Assembly (NCBI GenBank): GCA_039881145.1
Contig: JAYKKI010000088.1
Location: forward strand, 5,622,001-5,686,000
Length of the DNA: 64,000 nt
Direction: 5' to 3'
Source of the DNA: Druceiella hillmani
Taxonomy: Eukaryota; Arthropoda; Insecta; Lepidoptera; Hepialidae
Under the pieces are notes generated by a model. The model ran no database searches and was not told the origin of the DNA. It saw only the letters and a list, made by a program, of their open reading frames with translations. Positions 45,615 through 58,247 of the stretch are shown here, piece after piece. Position numbers and translations under genes: made by a program. How positions within the stretch are numbered: the first letter of the stretch is position 1; each line of letters opens with the position of its first letter.

Positions 45615-46823
45615 ATTATTACAGTTAAAAGTCATGCATGTATGTGTATACGTATAAGACTACAGCCATTAATTTAAAGTGCAAGAGTTCAAAAATAAAT
45701 TTTAAGAAAACTGCAAACCGAAATATTATCAACTAACTGTACTCCATGGTTTCACCCGTGGGAGGTTCGGAGTAAGGAAAAAAATGTTTTTGTAGATTAT
45801 GCTTGATTAACTCACAAAATAAGCAAACGAAAAAGGAAAATTCTAAAAAAAAATTTTTCAACTTCTATTACCATTTTTCACGCTAAATAAGTCAGCCTTT
45901 TTAAAATATTTTCCATATGTAGTATTTACTCTGTTAAAATTATATTACAAATTTAAAATATTTATCTCAATAGAGTATTCACTCATCCATTGGACTATGT
46001 CTATACATCTGATTTTCATTGTTTATAATCTAAAAAAACAACATAATTGAGGTGTTTTAATAACGCTCAGACAGTATGGTAATGGTACCTACACAAAATT
46101 AAAACTATTCTCTTATCATAACGTCATTAGCGTCATTGTAAAGAATGCATTTATACTGTTATCAAACTATGACTATTTTTTTTTGGAAAGAACGGTGAAA
46201 TGTGAATTGCATTTAGTTTTCTCTGAATCCAAAAAGTATTTGCAGCATTTTTTCTGCCTGCATATTCACCTTATTTGTCCGAGAATCGTACAAGAACAGC
46301 TAATAGGATTCCAATGAAACTTTCTCTAGAATAATTGGGATTTAGGTTAAGATCATTGTTATGTGTTGTACTTCTGAAATATTTTTAAGGGACGTTTTGT
46401 CGATTTAGCTATTTTCTCTTTACCAACGTATCCAAAATAAACCCGTAAAATTGCTAGACCAATTAGACTTAGTTTATTGCTCAAAACATTATTATATATA
46501 ATAGATTTAAATATATATTATTTAAACATTATTTATACATATATATAGATTTAAACATACTCACACTCCCGCGTCCACACGCACATCCGCGTGCACACTC
46601 ACACAAATACATACATAAATTCCTTCATGTTCTGTGGACAAAAATTAATTATAATTATATAAGGTCATTAAACCAACATGGATATTACATATACTTCAAT
46701 ATCTTACATATTTTTTTGATTCGGACGAAAATACTAACATTAAGACGAAATAGGCCGAATACGAAAATGCTGTTCGCATAATCTCGCTCGGCTTGCTTGG
46801 TAAGTATGTGAATGTGCGAAGAA

Positions 46824-46890
46824 AGGAAAGCAATATCGTTTAGTATTTTTAAGAGGTCACCCATCCAAATACTTTGTCATGCTCAATATT
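46824..46890 (-). pseudogene. 5S rRNA-like fragment, copy 2
   Basis: Same as the fragment at 26,523-26,590, with only one difference next to it. The + ORF 46,879-47,079 overlaps it and is not supported. Confidence 0.5.
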
Positions 46891-47479
46891 ACTCCACCAA
46901 GGGTTTACCGTATTTTCTTTACTATCTTTTTTCTTCATTCTATGCTTTCAAAAATTTTGACATCATTTACCACTGAGTCATTTGCGTTTTCTATAGAAAA
47001 GCCTCTTGACCATTTTTCACATAGAAGTTTTTGGTGTAAGTGTCAATTTGAGTATATAAGTGAAGCCAGTATATTTTGATCATAACCTTTTATGTGTTAT
47101 TTTTGAGGATTTCGTGTTTCAAAAGAAAAAAAAAAACTGTTGGTTAGTAAAGGGTGGGTTACGTAACTCTAGCAGAAATGATTATTTTACGAAAATGAGT
47201 TCCATTACATACTTTTAATTTCTTTAAAGGTTAGTTTTTAAAGGATAATTCTATAAAGGATAATTTTTAATAATTATTATACGAAATTCATTGCACTGAT
47301 AATTACTTAATCTCAATTTTAGTTCTGTAATGCTCTTTTTTCAGAATTTCAACAATATTGGTTTCTTAATTAACACATGACTCTCAGGGATTTTTCAATT
47401 TTATTCGTTTGTATATGCCTAATTTCTAAAGTATATAATCTAGTTTTTTGACAAATTTATTTTGACGTGCAATTTGCTT

Positions 47480-47850
47480 AAAGTCTCAGCACCAACAGAG
47501 GTAGTGCGTGCGCGAATTGGGTCGCGCAACATCATTTAATGCGGGTTAAAAAACCGACAGCTGAATTATCGTTATAGCCAAAATCTAATTCCTCATGCAG
47601 ATACTCAACGAGTATAGAACATATAATCGGCATGAATACGAGTATATAAACAACTTATTCGGGTATGCATTGAATATGCTATCGGGTATTTTCATGCAGG
47701 AATTAATTGGCTAGTTATTCGGCGAATTGTTCGCCAATAATCTAAATGAGGCATAACGGACGATTGCGATATGAGACAAGTACTTTGACCGTACCTATTG
47801 CGATAGCGCGAATCGTTGCCGATGTGGCTATAGACATAGAAATGAAGAAA
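47480..47850. repeat. GC-rich conserved block, M5 copy
   Basis: As in M3, including the extra 200 bases absent from M1. 'gtcgcgcaacatc' and 'gcgatagcgcgaatcg' are kept. Confidence 0.55.
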
Positions 47851-47900
47851 AATATTTGTTTTATTTTTACTCTATAGATTTATTCGTGGATACATAGCCC

Positions 47901-47902
<2 letters not shown>

Positions 47903-47963
<61 letters not shown>

Positions 47964-47975
47964 CTATATATATAT

Positions 47976-48022
<47 letters not shown>

Positions 48023-48038
48023 TGTGTGTGTGTGTGTA
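47903..48038. repeat. (TA)n(CA)n(TA)n(TG)n microsatellite
   Basis: About 135 bases, against about 84 at the same place in M3. Confidence 0.95.
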
Positions 48039-48729
48039 TTTATAGGTTAGTGGTGTATGTATCTTCCAATAAACCTACCACTGAACCTTTTAAGCATTTT
48101 TGAACATTTATACATATTTCAATTTTTTTTTCTGGCATTTAGTTAGTAATTTAATGTAAAATTATTTGGATTAGCTGTAGTTAATAAAGAAATATAAGCA
48201 ATTCAACGTTTGTCTTACGCCTGTGAAAGTCATATCCGGCAAAATATTTGCAATGTGTTTATTTTTTATGTAACTTAAAATGTTTGAACTGTTACTTAAA
48301 AAAAGGAAGTAACTGGAAAAGTATATTGCTTAACATTTATTTGCTCTTACACTAGGAATTTCATATATTTCGTCTTTAGGTGAATGTGCTTATTTATTCG
48401 TTGGCGTTAAAGTGGATAAAATATGATAAATTGAATGTGCACTGCAATGTTTTGGTGTGCTCACGTGTCTCCATGAATCTATAGTAACTATACAACTATA
48501 ATTAATATTTATAATTTTTGTTTATTTTTTAATTTTCCTGCTTAAAATTGTTTACATACACGGTGTGATTATATTGCTTGCCAGTTATAAACATTAGGTT
48601 TAGCAAGCTTTTAAAGCGAGGTCAGCAAAGATCATCAGAAGATCAAAAGGTTTCACCCACTAGCGTTGTACCGACTTTTATAGTTTTTGGGTCTTAAACA
48701 CAGCAATAGATAACATAACACAATAAATA

Positions 48730-49070
48730 AATATGAAATAATTTATTTCAAATAAATTAAAATAATTACGTACAAACGGAAAGTAGTCTCGTTTTTATAA
48801 GTTTTTCTTATAAAAACGAGAGAGCGATATATAATATATTTATATTCACTCTACGCTGGAGTCGCGTGATCACACGCCGATCGCGGAGTGCGCCGCTTCA
48901 AATGTACACAATTTCTCATAAAAATCTTTTGTTTTATGTGCCAAAGGATATCGAACTTTGTCTTTTATGTTTATTGAAATCACTACTTAACTTTCTAATG
49001 CAATTTTGGTACACAGGAGGGCGTTGCTGTACCCTCTTCATTCGTTAACAATTTACCACAAATAATATAA
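48730..49070. repeat. CpG-rich conserved block, M5 copy
   Basis: As in M3. It begins with the 'aatttatttcaaataaatt' dyad and ends 'cattcgttaacaatttacc'. Confidence 0.65.
48788..48820. repeat. 14-base inverted repeat with 5-base loop
   Basis: ctcgtttttataag pairs perfectly with cttataaaaacgag around ttttt. M3 has only the right arm, so the left arm arose by copying the nearby sequence in inverted form (template switching) after the 20-kb duplication. Confidence 0.85.
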
Positions 49071-49809
49071 GTTATTTCTACTGAAATGATAGAAGAGAAA
49101 AAACGTCATTGTTTTGTTGGCCGTTTACAGCACATTTCTCATGGGAATTCAATGCACTAGCATTTCTTTGGAGGAGCCATTTTTGAGAGGTAATCCTGGG
49201 AAGATGCGAGTATTGCTCAAATTTAACAAGATATTTCAACTTTTTAGTTATATCAAATATAAATAACCAAAACAAGTTTCGGTGAAGATTTTCACTGAAG
49301 TACAGCTGCGTAAGTATACAGTTGACTAAAAATCAGTTTGCTGAATCCTTGTTTCTAAAATTTGACTACAAATCGATCAGTATTTATGCCGAGGATATTT
49401 ATATGCCTTTACATAATTAGGAGAATCGAAACTTGTGTATTTTACTTAGGAATCAGAAATCAAATCGAAAATATATTTTTTTTAATATTTAGGCAATTGA
49501 TAATGAATAAACTATATGTAATACTTAAATAACACGTCTATCAAATATCTAAACAGGTTTCTGTCCGTTATTCATACTTATTGAAAATGGAAGTTCTGTG
49601 GATATGATCATACATTTTCCAAATTTCTTTGAATTCCAGGTATTTTTTATTTCCATTCTTAGCACTGAGCGATGCCATACTGTAACTTCTAAATAATCAA
49701 GAGAAATGTGGATACTCAATGTAATAAAATCTAAAACTAACTATTGAAGCAAGTGTACCGTTTAAATCTATTTATTTTCTTCGTAAATGAAACAAAAACG
49801 TAAAACATG

Positions 49810-50070
49810 AAAGAGTTCTTATTTTAACGGCATTTCCTCGGCGCAGCGTCATGAAACCTTTTAAATACGAACCCGAAGTAGCGAACAAAGTAACGGAAGA
49901 TCAAAGAAAAAAAACACACAATGGGGATGTGTTTTTGTGACATATTTTGAGTTACCCCGTCAGCGTGGTTGCACCGGAGGCACTGTGGGCGGATGTTGAC
50001 CTTGATATAAGTAGCTCTTGTTTCGTGTCGTATCAGTATGCAACTAGATTAGCTGAATGGTGCTGTGAGA
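49810..50070 (+). promoter_or_regulatory. Conserved core-promoter block, M5
   Basis: TATA box tataagtag (50,006-50,014), initiator tcagt (50,033-50,037), 27 bases apart, then donor-like gtgagagg. Apart from a few substitutions upstream it is the same as M3. Confidence 0.65.
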
Positions 50071-50625
50071 GGAAATCATCTATCAATAAGTTTTGAACTT
50101 AAAATGTTTCTGTTATAAATCGTAAAACCTATACAATAGAATTAAGGTAATGATAATGCATGTTTTGCGAAATATTAAATGTAAAATCACAGAAACCAAA
50201 ATAAGGCAATGTGATATTGATGTAAGTTAAAAACAAGTACCGTTAAATTGATATAGCAAACCGACTTTTAAGATGTAACGAATGGGTTAAACGTCATGCA
50301 GTACACTGCACATCGTGTGACACCATTAAAGAATCAGAACGTAACGCAGTGTTTGACATACAATTATCTTAAGACAATTTGAATATTCACCGATTCGCGT
50401 AATATTTCACACACAGAAATGTCGTATGTATTATTATATCGGTGTATTTCTTAAGCTATTTTGCATGGTGGATTTGTATTTGATATAGGAAATGATTGAG
50501 AATGTTTCGAAAATTAAACAAAAATTGGTAATGGACAATTAAACAATAATTGTTAATTAAAAAATTCCTCACCAAAGATTTAAATCAAAAGAAAACTATG
50601 GATTGTTTTGTTCCGCATTTTGTAG

Positions 50626-50815
50626 GGGATCCGAAAAAAATTAGTACAGCATCAATTAACAAAGATGTAAAAGCACAAAGTGCACCGGAATTACATAAAA
50701 AATTTGAACTTAGTATTTTTGGTAATACAATTTTACAAATATGTTGTGTATGGACCTCATTTATAAATAAAATGAAACCAATAAAAAAGTGGAGTACCTA
50801 CATAATTTTCTAATT
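50626..50815 (+). CDS. Exon-2-like segment, M5 (open frame)
   Basis: After 'ttccgcattttgtag' the frame is open to 50,813: DPKKISTASINKDVKAQSA, then PELHKKFELSIFGNTILQI and a Lys-rich end. An ATG-initiated 87-codon ORF (50,550-50,813) includes codons upstream of the acceptor that are probably intron. M4 shares the frame; M3 and M1 do not. No domain is recognised. The leader exon has no ATG that joins to this frame in all modules, so a noncoding RNA is as likely. Confidence 0.35.
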
Positions 50816-50936
50816 AACATTCATTTGAAATAAAATGGAACGAAACGAAATCGATTTGTTTAAATATTTTCAAACAATACACTTCCGTGTACCAATTGAA
50901 ATTCATAGATTGGTTTTGCTGTATTATTTAGTGTAA

Positions 50937-50938
<2 letters not shown>

Positions 50939-51014
<76 letters not shown>

Positions 51015-51060
51015 CATATATATGTATACATACATATATATATATATATATATGTATACA
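50939..51060. repeat. TA microsatellite
   Basis: A long TA run with TATG/TACA interruptions, at the same place as 30,626-30,750 in M3. Confidence 0.95.
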
Positions 51061-51686
51061 TGAACGTATATTCTTTAGTGTTAAATATATTAAAGGAGAT
51101 AGATGAAAAGTAATTAGATTGCGATTTTCAGAAATGAATTATCTAACTTCGACAGAGATAAATAAAATATCGTGGTGTTGAAGAATGTAAGTTAATTGGT
51201 CAATTCAAACCATATTAGCTGGTTCTAACCAAAGCTGGTCACATTCATTTATTTTTCAGTCGCTAATTGCTACGAAATAAATTTATAAGTTGCTAGTTTC
51301 TGATTTCTGAAACTATTTCTGTTAGCGTCAAGAAATACTACTGACACGTTTATTTTTAAACTTTTTGATCCATTATTTTCTAAAACTATTTTTTTGACCA
51401 TTTTGAGGCAAATTTCTACTGCAAAGGTTAGAATATTTTTGTCTTAATATAAGTAGTTATAGATAATATTCGACTTGTTGAGATTTGAAAATATTGCCTA
51501 CACTCAACACGAAAAAATTGTAAACTCTATGGAAACTCCATTTTTCATCAAGGAACACTTAATTAAACATGATAATCAATTTATATTTTGTTAAAAGATT
51601 GATTTGCCTCACAGTCGCAAAGTTAAGTAAATTTCGCAAGAGAATAGTTTTATTTAATTAATTTCTTCGTTTATAGGTTCAACAAA

Positions 51687-51996
51687 CTAATTAATTTTAA
51701 ACGTATTTCTAAGGCTAATTAAATGAATTACTTTCAATTTATTTCTAAAACTAATTTGAAATCTCTTTTCGAGTAATAATTTTAGGTGCTCATTTAAATT
51801 TCGTTGTTCGTTAATAAAATTATTACAAAACATAGCAATCAATACAGAATAATACAGAGCTTCGTAAACTTTTATTATTTTAAATTCCACGCATTTTTGT
51901 AACATAAAACTAAAAAATTGTAACAAGGAAGTTAGCTAATTTTTTGAAGCAGTGGATGATTTATTAACTTCTCGGGTATTAAGCATCTTAAATTGT
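51687..51996 (-). pseudogene. Segment alpha, M5 copy (nonsense)
   Basis: Same as the M3 ORF at 31,378-31,692 but with a TAG before LTSLLQFF. The last 79 codons are open from an internal Met. Confidence 0.35.
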
Positions 51997-53744
51997 ATCA
52001 AGTAATTATTTTAAATATTAAAATTGTATTATGTAGAAACAAAAAAATAGATAGAAGAGATAAAGTACAATGAAGATATAGAATAATAATGCATGTATTG
52101 TTATGTGGTTTTTATTTTTAAAAATAATTACGTATCTATGAAAATAAAACTTGTCTATCCTACGTTTATCATTGTATAATGTACGAATGATTTAACGTAT
52201 TAAGAATTTATTTTATGTGCTCCGAATCTGAATTAATTTTTTATAAAAACTTGATAAGTCTATAAGCAGTCCTTGTAATGTGCGACGTACGAGTAAGTCA
52301 GTAAATTTTCTTTCATATATATCCAAATAAAATTCAGGAGTTGCATTCAATAAGGGACCTTATTAAAATACATCTATATTTAATATTAAAGAAAAATGCT
52401 TTATTACTGAATATAAGTACGTAGATATATATTTATTGAAATAATTATTATTTTTGGTACATAATGTTCGACTATTGCTTTTGATTAACTGATATATAGA
52501 TCTATCTCTGTTTACTGATATATAAATCTGATTAACTGATATATAGATCTATACTGAGATATATCATAATTGAATATATACGAGAAGCACAACAAATTAG
52601 ACCATTGGCTTAAAGAACTCATCAGTTCTAGTCATTTTACTTACTTTTTCTTATTGTTATAAAGGTCTCGGTAATACTTATAGTCATTATTAATTTTGTT
52701 GTCAACATTAAGATACTTTATTCTTAACATTTTGTTTCTTAGAAATTTAATTATAGTGATATTTAGTTTATCTTTATCTTTCAATTTTATCTGTATAGTT
52801 GTTGGCTATAAATTAGATTCACTTTCAATTAATAAAGTGGAAAAACCGTAATTTTTGAATTTTAACAGCTTAGATTTAACCACGATTGATACTGTCCATT
52901 TCCCTTTTTTCTACGCTTCAATATTACTCTTTCCTTTAGGTAATATAGTAGTAATTTAGTTTCAATAATTTCAAGCGAATATTAAACAAGTAACAAACAG
53001 AACTCTCAAAGAAATAAAGAAAAATATAACACTTTTGATCGTCCGTCGCATACTACAGTGATTTGGACTTGTGTCATGAAACTATTCGCTCAAACTCATT
53101 CTGTAAGTTAAAATCTATAAACGAAAGTTCAAATATGAACATACAGTAAGTTTATAGGTATCCGTGAAGAATTTTGAGTTCTTCAGTTCTTTTGCCACGT
53201 TTGTGTAACTTTTTATATAGAAAAATTATACAGTGACGAAAAATGAAACACCTAATTATTGATAAGAATATACAATGAATAATTTCCTTTCCACTGACAG
53301 ACACTCAATATGTTACAGACACGCAATAGTAGACGATCGGTAAAGTCGGACAAGTTTTTTAAAATTTTCTTTATGTTCGCAATAATAGTTAAGCAGAATG
53401 ACTATATTTATGTACTAATATTACCGTCTCAATTAGTGTAAAATAAAGCTGTTTAGGTTTCTGGAATCTGTGGAAAAATGGAATCCTTATATTTTCGTCT
53501 TGTCCGTCCATCTGCCGTGCCTTTCTGTCGCAGCCTTGCAGTTTTTTCAGGTAAAAAAATATATGCTTTGAATTTTGCAAACAATTTATTTATGTAGAAA
53601 TCTCAATAATTATATTTTAAGTACCTAAAACATTTTTTTAATTTACCTTGCTTTCATTTAAAATGAGAGTCAATTTTTTTCAAATGTTGAGTAGGTTACC
53701 ATAGAATAAATCCTTTAAAATTATAGGTTTACATTAACATTTTT

Positions 53745-54260
53745 ATGATATGACAAGGTACAGTTCACGATTAGGATTATGTAGCCCAATTAGGAAACTT
53801 TATAATTTTGTCATATCCAACTGTAATTCTGCACGTTATAGCCGTTTTCTCGCAATGGTATATATCTGAATTTCGGAATTTTTATACATATTTATAACGC
53901 CATAAACTTACGGAATAAAATGTTTTTAAGCAATTGTTCCTCCTCTACATATAGTTTCTCCTCTACATATAAGGTGATTTGTTTATTCGCTTACCTCAGT
54001 GTGTGGGTTATCGTTGAATAGATCTTTCAAAAATTTTGGAGTATGTTAACACTTTTTTGATACAGGGTAGAGATCGGTTTATGAAATATCAATCATTAAG
54101 TTGATAACTTTGTTAGAGTCGAGTATCCCTACTGCCTACAAGCTAAACCGCTAATTTTGAATATTTGAGAGGTACTCATAATAATAGTATAAACAAGTGA
54201 ATTTGACAGTTCAACTTTAAATTAAAACTCTCTCAGTACTATAAAATAGTGAAATAATCC
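53745..54260 (+). repeat. Lepidopteran-type interspersed repeat, part A (M5)
   Basis: Matches 33,430-33,960, with a short extra duplication of 'cctctacatata' near 53,942. Confidence 0.6.
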
Positions 54261-55040
54261 ATTACGCTAAGTATAAAAACATAATTTGATGAGTTAATTG
54301 TAACGTCCGCCAGTCCAATAAAGCTAATTTGGTTCGCAGCAATTTTGATGCTATACATATATTATCATTGCCCGTGGAGTACCTTGATGCATTGATTAAC
54401 TGTATTATACATATTTCTCTGCTATTTAGGTATGTCATTATTATTTTTCTAAACAAGTTTTATTTATTTCCTCTATTAAAAAAATATGAATCTTTTTGGA
54501 ATCTCTCCGTGATATATAATCTGGAAGACAAAGCACAAATAAAATTCAAACGTTATTTCATTACAAAGTAACATGAGTTTAATGCAAAAGAAGGCAGAAG
54601 ATATACTCTGCCCCTGTCACGTGTGCTGTGAGTGTATAATGATTTATGGTAACAATTTATTTCAATCGGTAATATAAAAAATATTCTGATTTAATAAAAA
54701 AACGTGTTAACGAGGAGTAGAATTGGCATTACCTACACACTATGACATATATGTATAGTTAAGGGATTATATTATATCCTTTAAACTGTTTGTATATATT
54801 AACTTATTCTTTACCATATAAATATATTGCCTGCTATATTTTTTACATGTGTAATATACACAGCTGTAGTTTTCGGGGAAAATTCAATAAATTCTAGTCA
54901 GGGTGTTTTTTGTAATTTTGAATTTAATAATTAATAGTTACAGAAGAAGAAGTGTTTAATTTGTTGGGCATTATGGACATATAAATGTGTCATGGGAATA
55001 TTTTACATAAATTCCGAAAAAAATAGTTTGTGAATTAATA

Positions 55041-55482
55041 AACTTACATTTCCATTGGGATTGGAATTAGTATAACTTGCATTTTTAATGGTATTGGAAT
55101 TAGTGTAACTTGCATTTTCATTCGGATTGGAATTAGAATAACTTGCATTTTCAATGGGATTGGATTTAGTATAACTTGCATTTTCAATGGAATTGGAATT
55201 AGTGTAACTTGCATTTTCATTGGGATTGGAATTAGTATAACTTGCATTTTCAATGGGATCGGAATTAGTGTAACTTGCATTTTCATTGGGATTGAAATTA
55301 GTATAACTTGCATTTACATTGGGATTGGAATTAGTATAATTTGCATTTTCATTGGGATTAAAATTAGTACAACTTGAATTTTCATTGGGATTGGAATTAG
55401 TATAACTTACATTTTCATTGGGTTAGAATTAGTATAACTCGCATTTTCACTGGGATTGGAATTAGTATAACTTGCATTTTCC
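55041..55482. repeat. Minisatellite, 33-bp unit, about 13 copies
   Basis: Each unit reads acttgcattttcattggg then attggaattagtata. M4 has a single 'acatttttattgagattgg' here and M1/M2 a single 'aactcgcattttcaattc'. Because the unit is 33 bases, one - strand frame (55,044-55,313) reads as an 11-residue repeat (MQVILIPIPMK); this is a consequence of the repeat, not evidence for a protein. Confidence 0.97.
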
Positions 55483-55499
55483 ATTGATTTTTATCCCCT

Positions 55500-56050
55500 T
55501 TCAAATTTCCGTTCGAATATTTTTCTTTGTTGGCTATTGAGTTAATCACTATGCTCAATTTCAAGGCTCTACTTAAAACGGTTTTCGAGAAAAACAGCTT
55601 TGACGGAGAGGTGGACTTGTACGTGATCTCATACGGATTTCACTTAAGCTACGGAAATTCGAAAAAGCCTCTTACCTCCTACCGTCCATCTACCATAAGG
55701 AACCTATTGGTTTTTAGCAAATAAACCATATTATTATATTGCTCATATTAATAAATAATTAAATAGGAAATCCAAAATTGGAAAAAATATTGTTCTGTTC
55801 CTTATTACAGGCCCTTTTAAGCCATGCCCCCCATGCAATAGCATGAAGTAAAAAAAATCGGGAACTTTATTTACCCTACTTTTAATACTTTTAAGAATAT
55901 ATTAAAAAGTTGTCTTATGCAAAATATGTAGATTAATAAGCATAACTGCGGCAAATTTCAAGTTTCTTTGCCAATTTCAGGGAAAATCGACAGTAACCGA
56001 AGGATCGACAGACATAATCTTATGAGAGTTTACCTACGGAATCTTAACAA
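55500..56050 (+). repeat. Lepidopteran-type interspersed repeat, part B (M6)
   Basis: 'ttcaaggctctacttaaaac', 'aaaacagctttgacggagagg', 'acttgtacgtgatctcatacgg', and an end 'aatcgacagtaaccgaagg'. ORF 55,527-55,724 repeats in M4 but lies in this noncoding repeat. Confidence 0.6.
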
Positions 56051-56317
56051 TGACAAAAATCATTCGATAGGATTTCCAAAAAAATTAATTTTTACATTAT
56101 TTTTCTATGTAAAATAACTTAAATGTATAAAAAGATTTAAATATGGCTGAGTATAATTATGAGAAGTTTGAAATTTTTTCAAATCACTTTTTTGGTTTAG
56201 ACGTTAAGTTGTGGTTTTGGCACATTACTGCACACACGTTCTATTAGCCCTTTGAAGTCGTTAACATTATAAATCGATTGATTAAACTGAAGACGAAAAA
56301 AAATAAGTTATGTGTCT

Positions 56318-56480
56318 CCCTCTTCTTCCTTCTCAACCCTTCGCCTGCCCCTACGCTTACCTCTCCCTCTCTCTTCCAAACTCCTTATTCCTACCCTCAT
56401 CATCCCTCTCTCCCCGATCCTCACCTCCCCTCGCTTTTACACCCCTACACCTATTCCTCTCTCGCCCATCACTCCCCAAA
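56318..56480. repeat. Polypyrimidine tract (M6, longest)
   Basis: About 160 bases almost free of G on the + strand. Four overlapping ORFs here (three +, one -) are rich in Pro, Ser and Leu or in Glu, Arg and Gly because of composition alone. Confidence 0.9.
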
Positions 56481-56963
56481 ATTTCCAACATACACGGTAT
56501 GATTTTATTTGTAGCCAAAATTTTCACTTCTGTGGCATAGTCTTCAAAGACGTTCACTGCATCGTGACGAACTTTTTAGTGAAGATTTTCACTTAAGTGC
56601 ATTTGCTATATTGTTTAGTTAAATCAATATCAGTATGCTAAATCCTAGTTATCTCCTGGAAACTTGTTTACCTTCAAATAATTAGGAGACTTTAATTTTG
56701 TTGTATGTCATTTACGAAACAGAAACCAAATGAGTTTTCAAAATGTAATTTATACAATATTAAAGAAACTGATGATGAATTTACCGTAAGTATATACTTA
56801 ATTTATACATATATATTTGTGACCGAAATCTGTTTGTGTTCGTTTTTATTAGAAATAATAAATATTGTAGTGTTCTTCATATATTTTCCAACAAGTTTCT
56901 TTGAATTTGTTGCATTGTCCATTTTTATTCATATCACTGAACGGTGTGATACCATAATTTTTA

Positions 56964-57150
56964 AGACCACAAAGTATACGAACTTTGACGGTGCAGCACA
57001 CCGTGGGGACCGGGTTTCAATTACCGGCCATTGATCAAGCGGGGCTGGACTTTAGTTCTAGTTTGTCGTAAGAGATTGCTCTCTCAGTAATAGGTCCGCC
57101 ATATGTATCAATCAGGTATATTAAAGTACATAAAAAAGTAAACAAATAAC
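56964..57150 (+). mobile_element. tRNA-derived SINE in M6
   Basis: Same insertion as in M4, with a damaged B box (ggtttcaattacc). ORF 56,705-57,034 runs into it and is not supported. Confidence 0.8.
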
Positions 57151-57204
57151 CGTACCGTTTGAATCTGTTTATTTGCACTTACGTATTCCTAAATTAAACA
57201 AAAA

Positions 57205-57500
57205 TATGAAACATGAAAGAGTTCTTATTTTAACCGTATCCCCTTGGCGGAGCCTCTAAAGCCTTTTAAATACGAACCCGAAGAAAACGCAGACTCATTA
57301 GTGAACAAAATAACGGGGAATCAAATAAAAAAACACACACAATGGCGCTGTGTTTTTGTAACATATTCTGTGTTACCCTGGCGGGCAGTGTTATTGCTCC
57401 TGAAGCGATGGGGGTGGATGCTGACTTATATACACAGGTCGTTTCATGTCGAGTTAATATGGCACTGGATTAGCTGAAGGGTGCTGTGAGAGGAACTCAT
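57205..57500 (+). promoter_or_regulatory. Conserved core-promoter block, M6
   Basis: As in M4: TATA-like tatatac (57,427-57,433), 'gagttaata' at the initiator site, donor-like gtgagagg. The ORF 57,244-57,477 keeps the KPFKYEPEENADSLVNK stretch and then runs through the promoter, so it is unlikely to be translated as a whole. Confidence 0.5.
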
Positions 57501-58089
57501 CTATCAATAATATTTGCAATTTAATATGTTTTTGTTAATGGTGATACCAGTACATGAAAATATAACCTACATGTACTATAAAAGGTCTGCTATAAAATGA
57601 TAATGGTAATATACATTTTACGAAATATTAAAGATAAAGTCACAGAGGAAAGAAATAAGATAATGATTTATTTGAGTAAGCTAAAACAAGCGTCGTTAAA
57701 TTCACATAGCAGACCGAGTTCTAAGAAGTAACGAATGGGTTAAACGTTATGGCGTACACTGCAAGGATGATACCATTGAAGGGTCACAATGCAACGCAGT
57801 GATTGACGTTCAATTCCATAGTGAAGATATAAATATTCACCGATGCGAGTAATATTTCACACAAAGAAATGTCAATTATATAATTACTTCGGTGTATTTC
57901 TTAAATTATTTTTCATTGTGAATTTGTAATGACAAAGAAAGTTTAAAAGTAAAAATGATTGAAGATATTTTCAAAGTTAAACTATAATTATTAATTGAAA
58001 ATTAAACAATAATTGTCATTTGAACAATTCCTCCATAAATACTTAAACTAAAAGAAAATTAAAGATTATTTCGGTCTCACATTTTCCAG

Positions 58090-58247
58090 GGGTTACAAAA
58101 AAAATTCTTGCGCCATCGATTAACACACAAATACAAGCACAAAGTATACAGAAATTACATACAAATTTTGAAATTGGTATTTTTGGTGATACTATTTTAT
58201 AAGTACCTGATATTTGAAAAATGCTATATGGGCCTCATGCAAATAAA
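58090..58247 (+). pseudogene. Exon-2-like segment, M6
   Basis: Same as M4: acceptor 'tctcacattttccag', frame to a stop at 58,200-58,202, then 'gcaaataaaaggg'. Confidence 0.4.

Larger units (their letters stand above)
47130..54640 (+). repeat. Module M5 of the six-copy array
   Basis: Near twin of M3 with the same landmark order. It keeps about 300 bases (54,270-54,615) that M3 lost near 33,955, and has a small inverted repeat (48,788-48,820) that M3 lacks. Confidence 0.85.

Noticed and set aside
55044..55313. ORF with 11-residue repeats
   Set aside because: A minisatellite with a 33-base unit gives this in any frame without stops; the sister module has a single unit and no ORF.
56278..56596. 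Four overlapping Pro/Ser- or Arg/Glu-rich ORFs
   Set aside because: All come from one polypyrimidine tract read in different frames.
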